Source: Marinifilaceae bacterium
GTDB taxonomy: Bacteria; Bacteroidota; Bacteroidia; Bacteroidales; Marinifilaceae
DNA: 64,000 nt
Direction: 5' to 3'
NCBI GenBank assembly: GCA_016936255.1
Contig: JAFGYE010000027.1
Coordinates: 1-64,000 of the forward strand
In this document: positions 8,365 through 17,051 of the stretch, one piece after another
How positions within the stretch are numbered: the stretch's first letter is position 1
How the letters are laid out: the number at the start of each line of letters is the position of its first letter
The notes under the pieces: model-generated
The model's input: only the letters and a program-made list of their open reading frames with translations
Told to the model about the DNA's origin: nothing
The model's database searches: none
Position numbers and translations under genes: made by a program

Positions 8365-9456
8365 ATGAATTTCACGGATATTTTCAAGAATAACATTTCT
8401 GTTCACTCATTGATTGAATCAATGTCCGAAGGCGTAATTTTTACTAATAAGGGAGGAGAAATATTATCTGTAAACGAAACAGCAAACCAGTTATTCGGAT
8501 ACAAAAGAAATGAACTAATCGGTCAACCAATCGAAAAACTGATTCCAAACAAATCTAAAGACAAACACAAAACCCATCTGCACAATTATTTTTCAGCTCC
8601 TAAAACTCGTCCTATGGGACATGAGAATTCGAAACTATCCGGAATAAAAAAAGATGGAACTATTTTCTCCCTTGAAATTAGTCTGAGTTTTATCAATACG
8701 GACAAAGAACTATTTGGCGTGGCTTTTATTACTGATATCTCAGCACGGATAAAGGCTGAGAATGAACTTAAAATACGAAATATCGAATTAGATGCATTCG
8801 CTCATACAATTGCTCATGAGTTGGACTCTCAATTAAACAGCATCATCGGCTTTAGTCAATTGCTACTTAACGATAATGATTTAAGCAAAGAAAAACGCGT
8901 ATCCTATTTGGAAATGATAGTTGCAAGTGGCTTTAAAATGAACAGTGTAATTCGGGAAATGCTTCTTTTCTCTAGTCTTAAAAAAGATGACGTTACCAAA
9001 ACTCAACTACCAATGAAGGATATTGTTGATGAAGCTATTAACAGAGTTCCGGCCGTTGAAAAAAAATCAGTTAAGATATCCATATCAGATCATTTTGAAA
9101 CTTCTGTAGGTTACGGACCTTGGATTGAAGAGGTTTGGTACAATTACATACGAAATGCCATAAAGTATGGTGGAAGCCCTCCTAATATTGAAATTGGAAG
9201 CTCAAAAGCCGAAGATGGTTATAATAAATTCTGGATAAAAGATAATGGCAAAGGACTTGATAAAAGGCAGTGCGATATTATTTTTGTTGATCCGCAGCAA
9301 TTAGGAGATGGCCTCATTAAAGGCTATGGATTAGGATTATCAATCGTAAAACAGATTGTTCAAAAACCAGACGGCTGGGTAACTGTTGAAAGCACTCCTA
9401 ACCAAGGAAGTATATTTAGTTTTTACCTGCCACACTCAGAGAATAATTTCCATTGA
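8365..9456 (+). CDS. soluble PAS-domain sensor histidine kinase
   Basis: Without transmembrane segments, so a cytoplasmic sensor. The PAS domain covers about residues 10-130 (SEGVIFTNKGGEILSVNETA, LFGYKRNELIG, ITDISARIKAE). The dimerisation/phosphoacceptor helix has His151 in AHTIAHELDSQLNSI. The ATPase domain has an N box (NYIRNAIKYGG), G1 (DNGKGLD) and G2 (GYGLGLSIVKQIV). The H box is unusual: the residues after HEL are D-S-Q instead of the usual K/R-x-P. No response regulator is adjacent. I chose the ATG at 8365 because the PAS domain starts right after it. An in-frame TTG at 8299 with AGAAGGAGG 14 nt upstream is a real alternative that would add 22 residues. Confidence 0.88.
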   Translation: MNFTDIFKNNISVHSLIESMSEGVIFTNKGGEILSVNETANQLFGYKRNELIGQPIEKLIPNKSKDKHKTHLHNYFSAPKTRPMGHENSKLSGIKKDGTIFSLEISLSFINTDKELFGVAFITDISARIKAENELKIRNIELDAFAHTIAHELDSQLNSIIGFSQLLLNDNDLSKEKRVSYLEMIVASGFKMNSVIREMLLFSSLKKDDVTKTQLPMKDIVDEAINRVPAVEKKSVKISISDHFETSVGYGPWIEEVWYNYIRNAIKYGGSPPNIEIGSSKAEDGYNKFWIKDNGKGLDKRQCDIIFVDPQQLGDGLIKGYGLGLSIVKQIVQKPDGWVTVESTPNQGSIFSFYLPHSENNFH

Positions 9457-9467
9457 AAATAGATTAA

Positions 9468-9503
9468 GCTGATTGCTGACAACACATTGAATCAGCAACC
9501 AGC
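9468..9503. terminator. convergent stem-loop
   Basis: GCTGATTGCTG (9468-9478) and CAGCAACCAGC (9493-9503) form an 11-bp stem with one mismatch in the 60-bp gap between two convergent genes. T-runs are poor on both sides, so termination is inferred mainly from position. Confidence 0.35.
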
Positions 9504-9516
9504 AAAATAATTACAA

Positions 9517-10908
9517 CTACAATTTCTTTAAAATCTCTCTTGCAATAACAACTCCATTAACCGATGCCTGCATGAGACCTCGGGTAATTCCGGCTCCATC
9601 TCCACCCAAATAAAGATTTTTAACCGAAGTAGACTGAAAGCCATTGTCCACTTTAGTGATATTGCTATAAAATTTTACTTCAACACCATACAATAAGGTT
9701 TCATCTGATGCCAAACCTGGAGTTACTTTATCCAGAGCCAAAATCATTTCCTCAATATCTTTTAATATCCTATGGGGCAAAACCAAACTCAAATCTCCGG
9801 GTACAGCATCTTTCAAAGTTGGTATAATATTATTCCGATACAAACGGCTGGACGTTGTTCTCCTCCCCCTTGTCAAGTCTCCGAATCGTTGCACCATTAT
9901 TTGATTATTCGTGAGCATATTTGCCAAACGAGCAATGTGCTTGCCATACTCAATAGGAGCTTTAAAAGGTTCTGTAAATTTCTGCGATACCAATAAAGCG
10001 AAGTTAGTATTATCACTCTTCAAATCTTTAAAACTATGTCCGTTCACCACAGCCAAATTATCATCGTAATATTCCGACGATACAAAACCACCTGGATTTG
10101 AACAAAAAGTGCGCACCTTGTCATCAAAAGTATGTGTATAATGAATCAATTTTGCCTCGTAAAAATTGTCATTAATATCCTTCATCACCTCATTCCGGCA
10201 CTCCAATCGAACACCTATGTCTACCACTCCAACTTCGGTAGAAATGCTTTCCTTACTGCACTCCTTCATCAACCAATCTGCGCCATCTCTTCCCACCGAT
10301 ACCATTACTATATCGGCAAAGTAACTCCCCTTTCCATTTTTAACTCCTTTGATTTTATCTTCCTCTAAAATCAGATTTTCAACGGCGCAGTTAAAATGTA
10401 CTGCAACACCTCTATTAATAAGGTAATCGTATAATTTCCGGTATAATTCCTGAGCTTTTTCAGTGCCCAAATGCCGAACAGGACAATGCACCAACTTCAA
10501 ATTTGCCTCAATAGCCTTTTTTCTGATCTTCTGCATTTCAAGGCTCAGCGACTCCCCATGAATATCAGATGCGGCACCAAAATCTAAATACACCTCATCG
10601 GTGTATTTTATTAATTTGATTGTTTCCTCTAAACCCAAATAATCGGGCAAAGTGCCGCCAACCTCGGGCGATAATGAAAGTTTTCCATCAGAAAATGCCC
10701 CTGCTCCAGCCCAACCGGTAGTAATACTGCACGGCTTACAATGCACACACTTTCCTCCATTGGTATGTTTTGGACACTTCCGTTTATCCATTCCTCTCCC
10801 TTTTTCAAGGATTAAAATATTTAAATCATCTCTGTTCTTTACTAATTCATAAGCACAAAAGATACCGGCAGGACCGGCTCCGACAATAATCACATCGTAT
10901 TTCTTCAT
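9517..10908 (-). CDS. NAD(P)/FAD-dependent oxidoreductase (COG2509-like)
   Basis: A 463-residue flavoprotein. It begins with an FAD-binding Rossmann motif (VIIVGAGPAGIFCAYEL, residues 6-22) followed by ILEKGRG. A cysteine-rich stretch (KCPKHTNGGKCVHCKPC, about 43-60) is followed by GWAGAGAFSDGKLSLS, the signature of the uncharacterised FAD-dependent dehydrogenase group COG2509. Near the C-terminus, LYLGGDGAGITRGLMQASVNG is the second flavin-contact motif. The four clustered cysteines could hold a metal or act in redox. The substrate is unknown. It is a single gene, convergent with the histidine kinase. Confidence 0.85.
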   Translation of the reverse strand: MKKYDVIIVGAGPAGIFCAYELVKNRDDLNILILEKGRGMDKRKCPKHTNGGKCVHCKPCSITTGWAGAGAFSDGKLSLSPEVGGTLPDYLGLEETIKLIKYTDEVYLDFGAASDIHGESLSLEMQKIRKKAIEANLKLVHCPVRHLGTEKAQELYRKLYDYLINRGVAVHFNCAVENLILEEDKIKGVKNGKGSYFADIVMVSVGRDGADWLMKECSKESISTEVGVVDIGVRLECRNEVMKDINDNFYEAKLIHYTHTFDDKVRTFCSNPGGFVSSEYYDDNLAVVNGHSFKDLKSDNTNFALLVSQKFTEPFKAPIEYGKHIARLANMLTNNQIMVQRFGDLTRGRRTTSSRLYRNNIIPTLKDAVPGDLSLVLPHRILKDIEEMILALDKVTPGLASDETLLYGVEVKFYSNITKVDNGFQSTSVKNLYLGGDGAGITRGLMQASVNGVVIAREILKKL

Positions 10909-11063
10909 ACGTTTTATTTAAATTTCTTTAGATTAATGCGGCTTACCTAATTTTTGATTTTTCAAAAGGCAAACTTTTAAAAATAGGCATTCTTTCCATT
11001 AAAATCACATCAAACTCTCTATAATGAATATAAATATTAAGTCGTCCTTAACCAACTACTCAT

Positions 11064-11099
11064 AAAAAAAGGCCGAAATGATTATTCATCCCGACCTTT
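11064..11099 (-). terminator. intrinsic terminator of dsbD
   Basis: On the minus strand an AAAGGTCG/CGGCCTTT stem with one G-U pair is followed directly by a run of T residues. It begins 21 bp after the dsbD stop codon. Confidence 0.75.
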
Positions 11100-11120
11100 A
11101 AAACTATGCAGTAATTACTA

Positions 11121-13109
11121 TTATCTGTTCTTAAATTCTTTTTTTCCGTTTTCAAGAAATTCAACAAATGCATCTGCATTTAGATCATAAGCTCTTGGTT
11201 CAACCAAGGTCTCTTCTGCTTTATCCAAAAGCACATAATAAGGTTGTGCATTTACACCAAATCGTGTAATTTGAAAATCAGCATATTTCTTACCTAAAGT
11301 CTTTTTCACTTTACCATCATAAGTTGAAGTAATCCAATCTGACTCCGGCAATGTTTGCTTGTCATCAACGTACAAAGCTATAATCACATAATCTTCTCTT
11401 AATATTTTCTGCACCCGCGGATCCGACCAAACATTGGCTTCCATCTCGCGGCAATTCACACATCCGTGTCCAGTAAAATCAATAAAAATAGGTTTGTTCT
11501 GCTCTTTTGCACAAGCCAATCCTTGCTCAAAATCGAAATATCCTTTTAACCCATGTGGCAAATGAAGATACTCAGCATATTTAGGTGCTTCGCAAAGTTC
11601 TTTTGATGCAGATACACTGTTCGTGCCGGATTGATCGCGAACAATTGCAGAAATATCAAAATCCTGAGTTGTTTGGGGCGGCAAATAACCGGATATAGCT
11701 TTTAAAGGAGCTCCAAACAGACCGGGAATCATATAAACAACAAATGAAAACGAAACTATTGCAAGCATTAATCGGGGAACCGAAATAAATTTGATATCAC
11801 TATCGTGACTAAACTTCAACTTACCCAATAAATAAAATCCCATCAATGTGAATATTACGATCCAAATACCCAAATAAATTTCACGATCCAACAAGCCCCA
11901 ATGATAAGTCTGATCAGCAATACTTAAAAATTTCAATCCTAAAGCCAACTCCAAGAATCCTAAAATTACTTTTACTGAATTCAGCCAACCTCCGGATTTA
12001 GGCAGGTTGTTCAACCACGATGGGAATATTGCAAACAGTGTAAATGGCAATGCAAAAGCTAAAGAGAATCCAAACATCCCAACAATTGGTTCCAAAACCT
12101 CTCCTCCAGCCGATTGAACCAAAATAGATCCAACAATGGGGCCGGTACACGAAAATGAAACCAATACCAATGTAAATGCCATAAAAAATGAACCTGCAAT
12201 ACCACCTTTATCTTCATTTGCAACAGACCTATTTACAATCCAGGCTGGCATTGTGATCTCAAACATTCCGAAAAATGAAAATGCAAAAAACAAGAAGATT
12301 AAGAAAAAGAGTACATTCGGAATCCAATGAGTACTCAACCAGTTTGCAAAACTTGGCCCCAAGGTTACCGCTACTATAGTTCCAATAATGGTATATATTC
12401 CTATAATCGAAACGCCATAAACAACAGCATTAAAAATCGCTTTTCGTTTGTTTTCAGAACTGTGCATAAAGAAAGAGACCGTCATTGGTATCATTGGAAA
12501 TACACATGGCGTCAGCAGTGCAATTAATCCGAACGAAAAAGAAATAAAGAACAAAGACCACAATGAAGTATACTCCTTTCGAGGATTCTTCATTGGATTT
12601 ACTTTTTCTTTTAGTTTGGGAATTGGCTCAACTGTTGAAGAAGTTTTACCTGCATTCAGTTTAAATTCAAAATCGGGTGTAAACATCACACACTCGCCTT
12701 CGCGGCAAGTTTGATATTCCATCTCCCCTTTTACTGAAAATGCTGATTCGGATAATAATTTTATTTTTTGTTTTAGAATTGCCTCACCAACAAAATACTG
12801 AATATCCATTTCAAAAATGTCATCGTACTCCGTTTTTGGCTTGGTGATTTCTTCCAAATCTCCAATCAACTCATAATTATCTGACTGCGTAAAAGTTGCA
12901 CTGAATCGAATCGGACCACCATCTGGGAAATGCTGGGAATAAAGATGCCACTCGTTGGCAATTTTGGCTTTAAAAACCAAATTTACTTCGTTGCTGCTAA
13001 CCTGCTCTGTTGAAAAATCCCAGGATACCGTTTCACGAATTTGTGCTTGAACGGAGATAAGGCTGTTAAGGAAAACTCCAAGGAATAAAATAAGAAGTTT
13101 TTGTTTCAT
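11121..13109 (-). CDS. dsbD: thiol:disulfide interchange protein DsbD
   Basis: A 662-residue inner-membrane reductant conduit with the three DsbD parts in order. A signal peptide (about 1-22) is followed by the periplasmic alpha domain (about 28-150) with the Cys pair CREGEC. An eight-helix CcdA-type membrane domain (about 185-475) has its redox cysteines in TPCVFPMIP and SFSCTGP. The C-terminal thioredoxin domain (about 520-660) has the active site GHGCVNCREME. It passes electrons from cytoplasmic thioredoxin to periplasmic partners such as cytochrome-maturation and disulfide-isomerase proteins. It is monocistronic with its own terminator. Confidence 0.95.
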   Translation of the reverse strand: MKQKLLILFLGVFLNSLISVQAQIRETVSWDFSTEQVSSNEVNLVFKAKIANEWHLYSQHFPDGGPIRFSATFTQSDNYELIGDLEEITKPKTEYDDIFEMDIQYFVGEAILKQKIKLLSESAFSVKGEMEYQTCREGECVMFTPDFEFKLNAGKTSSTVEPIPKLKEKVNPMKNPRKEYTSLWSLFFISFSFGLIALLTPCVFPMIPMTVSFFMHSSENKRKAIFNAVVYGVSIIGIYTIIGTIVAVTLGPSFANWLSTHWIPNVLFFLIFLFFAFSFFGMFEITMPAWIVNRSVANEDKGGIAGSFFMAFTLVLVSFSCTGPIVGSILVQSAGGEVLEPIVGMFGFSLAFALPFTLFAIFPSWLNNLPKSGGWLNSVKVILGFLELALGLKFLSIADQTYHWGLLDREIYLGIWIVIFTLMGFYLLGKLKFSHDSDIKFISVPRLMLAIVSFSFVVYMIPGLFGAPLKAISGYLPPQTTQDFDISAIVRDQSGTNSVSASKELCEAPKYAEYLHLPHGLKGYFDFEQGLACAKEQNKPIFIDFTGHGCVNCREMEANVWSDPRVQKILREDYVIIALYVDDKQTLPESDWITSTYDGKVKKTLGKKYADFQITRFGVNAQPYYVLLDKAEETLVEPRAYDLNADAFVEFLENGKKEFKNR

Positions 13110-13229
13110 CTGCTATAATTTAAGTGCTTTAACGCATAAAATTAATATTATAAAGCACCTTAACAAAGCCTTTAACAAAATGATAACAAAGTTTTGAAAA
13201 CTCTCATATTAGGAACTTTCTCAACTTAT

Positions 13230-14786
13230 TTATGACATCTCTATTTCCTGATTGTTTTTATCGAAAAATTTATAAACCAACATATCGTAGGAAGGAATTT
13301 CACGTACAGAAAGTTTTATGCCAAATTCCGACTGCCATTTTCTACGCAATGTATTCCAGATTCCTTTGTTGATATAGGCTGCAACAAAAGGATGTACTTT
13401 TAAAGTAAACTTCTTGTCATTTTGTTCATCAACCAGTCGCTTAAGACTTTGTTCTATCTGATCGGTTAGCAGAACCGCAGGAGTTATTTTCCCTGATCCC
13501 AAACAAGTTGGACACACCTCTTGAATCTCAACATTCATTTCGGGACGAACACGTTGGCGGGTAATCTGCATTAAACCAAATTTACTCAATGGTAAAATGT
13601 TGTGTTTCGTATGGTCAAGCCCCATTATTTCCTTCATCTTCTCGAAAACTTTCTGTCGGTTTTCGGCAGAATGCATATCAATAAAATCAATTACAATAAT
13701 TCCTCCCATATCGCGCAAACGAAGTTGACGGGCAATTTCCTCAGCCGCAGCTAAATTCACTTCTACTGCATTTGACTCCTGATCGTTTCCTGCTTTGGAA
13801 CGATTTCCACTATTTACATCAACAACATGAAAAGCTTCTGTATGCTCAATTATTAAATAAGCACCATTTTTGAAGGAAACAGTTTTCCCAAAAGAAGATT
13901 TGATTTGTTTATCGACACCAAGTTGATCGAAAATTGGCACATCACCTGTAATATGCTTTACAATTTTAGATTTCTCAGGAGCAATACTTTCAATGTAGTT
14001 TTTAATATCTTTTGCCGCATTGGCATCATTAATGTAGATATTCTCGAATGAAGAATTCAAGATATCACGCAAAATAGCCGATGTTCTATCCATTTCACCC
14101 AACACTAATTTAGGTGGATTTACATCTCTAATATGCTCAAAACCAGACTCCCATTTTTCTACAAGAGATCTTAATTCCTGATCAAGGGCAGCTACTCTTT
14201 TTCCCTCAGCAACAGTACGAACGATTACACCATAATTCTTAGGCTTGATACTTTGAAGGAGTTTCTTCAGTCGGAGTTTCTCCTCAGCCGAACTAATCTT
14301 TTGAGAAATAGAAACTTTATCTGAGAAAGGCATTAATACCAGATTTCTTCCGGCAATAGAAATTTCAGAACACAATCTAGGGCCTTTTGTCGAAATTGGT
14401 TCTTTTGCAACCTGAACAAGTATATGCTGACCCGACTTTAAAATCTCGGATATTTTTCCATTTTTGTCGATATCCGCCTCTAGTTTCATTTTAGAGATAG
14501 AAAGGTTACGACCATTTCGTGCTAAAGCTTGCTGCAAGAACTTGCTTAGAGATCTAAATTGATGACCTAAATCCAAATAGTGTAAAAAAGCATCCTTCTC
14601 ATATCCTACATCAATAAATGCAGCATTAAGACCCGGCATTATCTTTTTCACTTTTCCCAGATAAATATCACCTACAGCAAACTGAAGATTACTTTTCTCT
14701 CTGGTTAATTCAATCAGTTGCTTATTGCTCAGTAAAGCAATTACAATTTCATTAGGGGTTACATCAATTACAAGCTCGTTACTCAC
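13230..14786 (-). CDS. rng: ribonuclease G / RNase E family endoribonuclease
   Basis: A 518-residue Rne/Rng-type RNase. It has an N-terminal S1-like domain (about 35-125, VGDIYLGKVKKIMPGLNAAF), the catalytic core with metal-binding Asp residues in FHVVDVNSGN and IIVIDFIDM, and the zinc-link CPTCLGSG (around 430). It lacks the long C-terminal degradosome scaffold of E. coli RNase E and has RNase G length. It processes rRNA and mRNA. It lies downstream of the HU and COX24-type genes on the same strand. A strong hairpin separates them. Confidence 0.95.
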   Translation of the reverse strand: MSNELVIDVTPNEIVIALLSNKQLIELTREKSNLQFAVGDIYLGKVKKIMPGLNAAFIDVGYEKDAFLHYLDLGHQFRSLSKFLQQALARNGRNLSISKMKLEADIDKNGKISEILKSGQHILVQVAKEPISTKGPRLCSEISIAGRNLVLMPFSDKVSISQKISSAEEKLRLKKLLQSIKPKNYGVIVRTVAEGKRVAALDQELRSLVEKWESGFEHIRDVNPPKLVLGEMDRTSAILRDILNSSFENIYINDANAAKDIKNYIESIAPEKSKIVKHITGDVPIFDQLGVDKQIKSSFGKTVSFKNGAYLIIEHTEAFHVVDVNSGNRSKAGNDQESNAVEVNLAAAEEIARQLRLRDMGGIIVIDFIDMHSAENRQKVFEKMKEIMGLDHTKHNILPLSKFGLMQITRQRVRPEMNVEIQEVCPTCLGSGKITPAVLLTDQIEQSLKRLVDEQNDKKFTLKVHPFVAAYINKGIWNTLRRKWQSEFGIKLSVREIPSYDMLVYKFFDKNNQEIEMS

Positions 14787-14835
14787 TACTTTTTTTTTCT
14801 TATTTTTAATAAAGATAATCAGTTCTTACAAATAG

Positions 14836-14871
14836 ATAAACCTAAAGTACTAAAAAGTTCTTTAGGTTTAT
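14836..14871 (-). terminator. 12-bp perfect hairpin between the small COX24-type gene and rng
   Basis: ATAAACCTAAAG (14836-14847) and CTTTAGGTTTAT (14860-14871) pair perfectly around a 12-nt loop. The element lies in the gap after the 30-residue gene and before rng. It can act as a terminator or attenuator for the upstream HU/COX24 transcript, although the minus-strand T-tail is weak. Confidence 0.5.
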
Positions 14872-14907
14872 TTATTTTGTTATTACAAACAATCAATTCA
14901 AAAGAAT

Positions 14908-15000
14908 CTATTTCTTTTTCTTATGACGGTTTTTTCTTAATCTTTTCTTACGCTTGTGCGTAGCCATCTTATGTCTTTTTCTTTTTTTTCCGCTTGGCAT
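14908..15000 (-). CDS. AURKAIP1/COX24-domain small basic protein
   Basis: A 30-residue, extremely basic peptide starting MPSGKKRKRHKMATHKRKK and ending in a run of lysines. The KKRKRHKMxTHKRKKRLRKxRHKKK pattern is the AURKAIP1/COX24 domain, whose mitochondrial member is ribosomal small-subunit protein mS38. Short bacterial members (bS22 in mycobacteria) bind the ribosome. By analogy this is probably a ribosome-associated protein; that is inference from family and composition. It lies 34 bp downstream of the HU-type gene and upstream of rng, in the same orientation, and is too short for most gene finders. Confidence 0.85.
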   Translation of the reverse strand: MPSGKKRKRHKMATHKRKKRLRKNRHKKKK

Positions 15001-15034
15001 ATCTTCAATATTTTTAATTAATTACAATCTAAGA

Positions 15035-15319
15035 CTACTTTACGTTAGTTTTAACTTTACTAACGAATGTTTTAGCTGGTTTAAAAGCTGGTATAAAGTG
15101 CTCAGCAATAATAATTGTTGTGTTTTTAGAAATGTTTCTTGCAGTTTTCTCTGCTCTTTTCTTAACGATAAAACTCCCGAAACCTCTTAAATACACATTT
15201 TTGCCTTTTACCAAAGAACCTTTGATAGTATCCATGAAAGCTTCAACAGTTTTTTGTACTGTAATTTTCTCAATTCCTGTGTTTTTAGAAATCTCGTTAA
15301 CAATATCTGCTTTAGTCAT
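15035..15319 (-). CDS. HU/IHF-family DNA-binding protein
   Basis: A 94-residue nucleoid protein. The two N-terminal helices (TKADIVNEISKNTGIEKITVQKTVEAFM) are followed by the beta-arm region with LRGFGSFIVKKRAEKTARN and the C-terminal VPAFKP-like IPAFKPAKTF. The second arm strand carries ISKNTTIIIAEH rather than the usual Pro-tipped NPxTG sequence, so the intercalating proline is not where HU normally has it. It is transcribed from a TATATTTG promoter and followed closely by the COX24-type gene. Confidence 0.93.
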   Translation of the reverse strand: MTKADIVNEISKNTGIEKITVQKTVEAFMDTIKGSLVKGKNVYLRGFGSFIVKKRAEKTARNISKNTTIIIAEHFIPAFKPAKTFVSKVKTNVK

Positions 15320-15377
15320 CTCTTAAAAAATCTTTAATTATCAATTATTTACATCATCATTTTCTCAAATCAGAATG

Positions 15378-15385
15378 CAAATATA
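15378..15385 (-). promoter_or_regulatory. -7 element of the HU-gene promoter
   Basis: Minus-strand TATATTTG matches TAnnTTTG about 60 bp upstream of the HU-family start codon. A well-spaced TTG was not found, so only the -7 half is supported. Confidence 0.45.
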
Positions 15386-15470
15386 TATGATTTCTAGCTA
15401 TTAATGAAATCGAAAACAATTATTTTTTCCCAAATTTGAAAAAAAATAAATCAGGACAAATATTTTCAAG

Positions 15471-16523
15471 ATGCTTAGTAACCAAATCATAAGCTGGTAT
15501 TTGCAAAACAAACGCGACTTACCTTGGCGGGAAACAAAAGATCCGTATCAAATATGGATATCAGAAATCATGCTTCAACAGACCAGAGTAGCCTCAGCTA
15601 TTGATTATTTTAATCGCTTTTTGGAACAATTTCCAACAATTTCCGATTTGGCTCAAGCTGAGGAGCAGGAAGTATTAAAACTATGGCAGGGATTGGGTTA
15701 TTATTCCCGGGCCCGAAATTTACATGCGGCAGCAAAAATTATTCAATTAGAATATCATGGTGTTTTTCCAGACTCTTACAAAGAGATTCTTAAATTAAAA
15801 GGAATTGGTACCTATACTGCTGCAGCAATTGCTTCATTTGCCTTCAACCTGCCACATGCAGCAGTTGATGGAAACGTTTATAGAGTTTTGTCACGTATAT
15901 ATGGCATTAGCAAAGCAATTGACAGTACTGAAGGTAAAAAATACTTTCAAACAATCGCAGGCGAAACAATGGGAGATGCCATACCTGAGATCTACAATCA
16001 GGCAATTATTGAATTTGGAGCTCTTCAATGCATTCCTCGTAATCCTAAATGTGATATCTGTCCTATTCTCGCCAATTGTTTTGCTTATAATAATGCACAG
16101 GTTGATCAATTCCCCATTAAATCGAAACAAATTAAGACTAAAAATCGATATTTTTACTATTTGTTTCTATCTTGTAAAAGTCGGTTTTTAATCGAAAAAA
16201 GAAAGAAAAAAGACATTTGGGAGAACTTGTTCCAATATCCTTTAATTGAATATGGTAACCCTATTTCAACGGATGAATTGTTACAAACTTTTGAATGGAA
16301 AGAGTTATTTGGAAATAAGGAATTGGTTATTCATTCTGTATCCAAAAATGTGATTCATAAATTAAGTCATCAAAACTTACACACAAAATTCATTCACATC
16401 GAAATGGATATTGACAAGATGAAAAATGAATGTGGATATCTAATTATTAATCATTCCGAAATATCCAAATACCCATTCCCGAAACTGATTGAGGATCATT
16501 TAAATATAATTATTGAAAAATAA
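15471..16523 (+). CDS. mutY: A/G-specific adenine glycosylase MutY
   Basis: A 350-residue base-excision repair enzyme that removes adenine mispaired with 8-oxoguanine. It carries the HhH-GPD core: WISEIMLQQTRVASAIDYF (around 30), the helix-hairpin-helix LKLKGIGTYTAAAIASFAF with catalytic Asp in AAVDGNVYRVLSR, and the 4Fe-4S cluster ligands in CIPRNPKCDICPILANC (C-X6-C-X2-C-X5-C, around 190-206). The C-terminal third is the diverged NUDIX-like domain that recognises 8-oxoG. It is the first gene of the mutY-ssb-gldE-gldD cluster conserved in Bacteroidota. Confidence 0.96.
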   Translation: MLSNQIISWYLQNKRDLPWRETKDPYQIWISEIMLQQTRVASAIDYFNRFLEQFPTISDLAQAEEQEVLKLWQGLGYYSRARNLHAAAKIIQLEYHGVFPDSYKEILKLKGIGTYTAAAIASFAFNLPHAAVDGNVYRVLSRIYGISKAIDSTEGKKYFQTIAGETMGDAIPEIYNQAIIEFGALQCIPRNPKCDICPILANCFAYNNAQVDQFPIKSKQIKTKNRYFYYLFLSCKSRFLIEKRKKKDIWENLFQYPLIEYGNPISTDELLQTFEWKELFGNKELVIHSVSKNVIHKLSHQNLHTKFIHIEMDIDKMKNECGYLIINHSEISKYPFPKLIEDHLNIIIEK

Positions 16524-16557
16524 TCCATAATAATATTATGATCTTAGAATAAGTTTG

Positions 16558-16565
16558 TATCTTTA
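16558..16565 (+). promoter_or_regulatory. possible -7 element of ssb
   Basis: TATCTTTA, one base off TAnnTTTG, lies 29 bp before the ssb start codon in the 71-bp gap after mutY. No upstream TTG sits at the right distance. Confidence 0.35.
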
Positions 16566-16594
16566 AACTATTGTTAAATTAAAAAAATCAAAAT

Positions 16595-17020
16595 ATGTCA
16601 GTAAACAAAGTAATTCTTGTTGGAAATGTTGGTAAAGATCCAGAAGTGAAATATCTTGACAATGGTGTAGCCGTTTGTAACTTTTCACTTGCAACCAGCG
16701 AAACATACAACAACAAAAATGGCGAAAAAGTTACCCAGACAGAATGGCACAATATTGTACTGTGGCGTAAACTGGCCGAAATTGCAGAGACTTACGTAAA
16801 AAAAGGAATGCAAATTTACATTGAAGGTCAAATCAGAACACGTAACTGGGAAGACAAAGACGGCGTAAAAAGATATACGACTGAAATTTTCGGCACCAGC
16901 ATGCAAATGTTAGGCCGCAAAGCAGAAGGTAGTTCTGAACCACAAGGTAGTCCCGAAGTCGCCCAACAAACGTCTTCCGACTCATCTGCAACAGAAGAAA
17001 CGGATGATCTTCCTTTTTAG
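16595..17020 (+). CDS. ssb: single-stranded DNA-binding protein
   Basis: A 141-residue SSB with the OB-fold at residues 1-105 ([51 protein letters not shown]). A short flexible Gln/Ser-rich linker leads to the acidic protein-interaction tip ending in DDLPF. It protects single-stranded DNA in replication, recombination and repair. It lies between mutY and gldE. Confidence 0.98.
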   Translation: MSVNKVILVGNVGKDPEVKYLDNGVAVCNFSLATSETYNNKNGEKVTQTEWHNIVLWRKLAEIAETYVKKGMQIYIEGQIRTRNWEDKDGVKRYTTEIFGTSMQMLGRKAEGSSEPQGSPEVAQQTSSDSSATEETDDLPF

Positions 17021-17051
17021 GCATCCTATTTAAAACTAATTTCATATAAAA

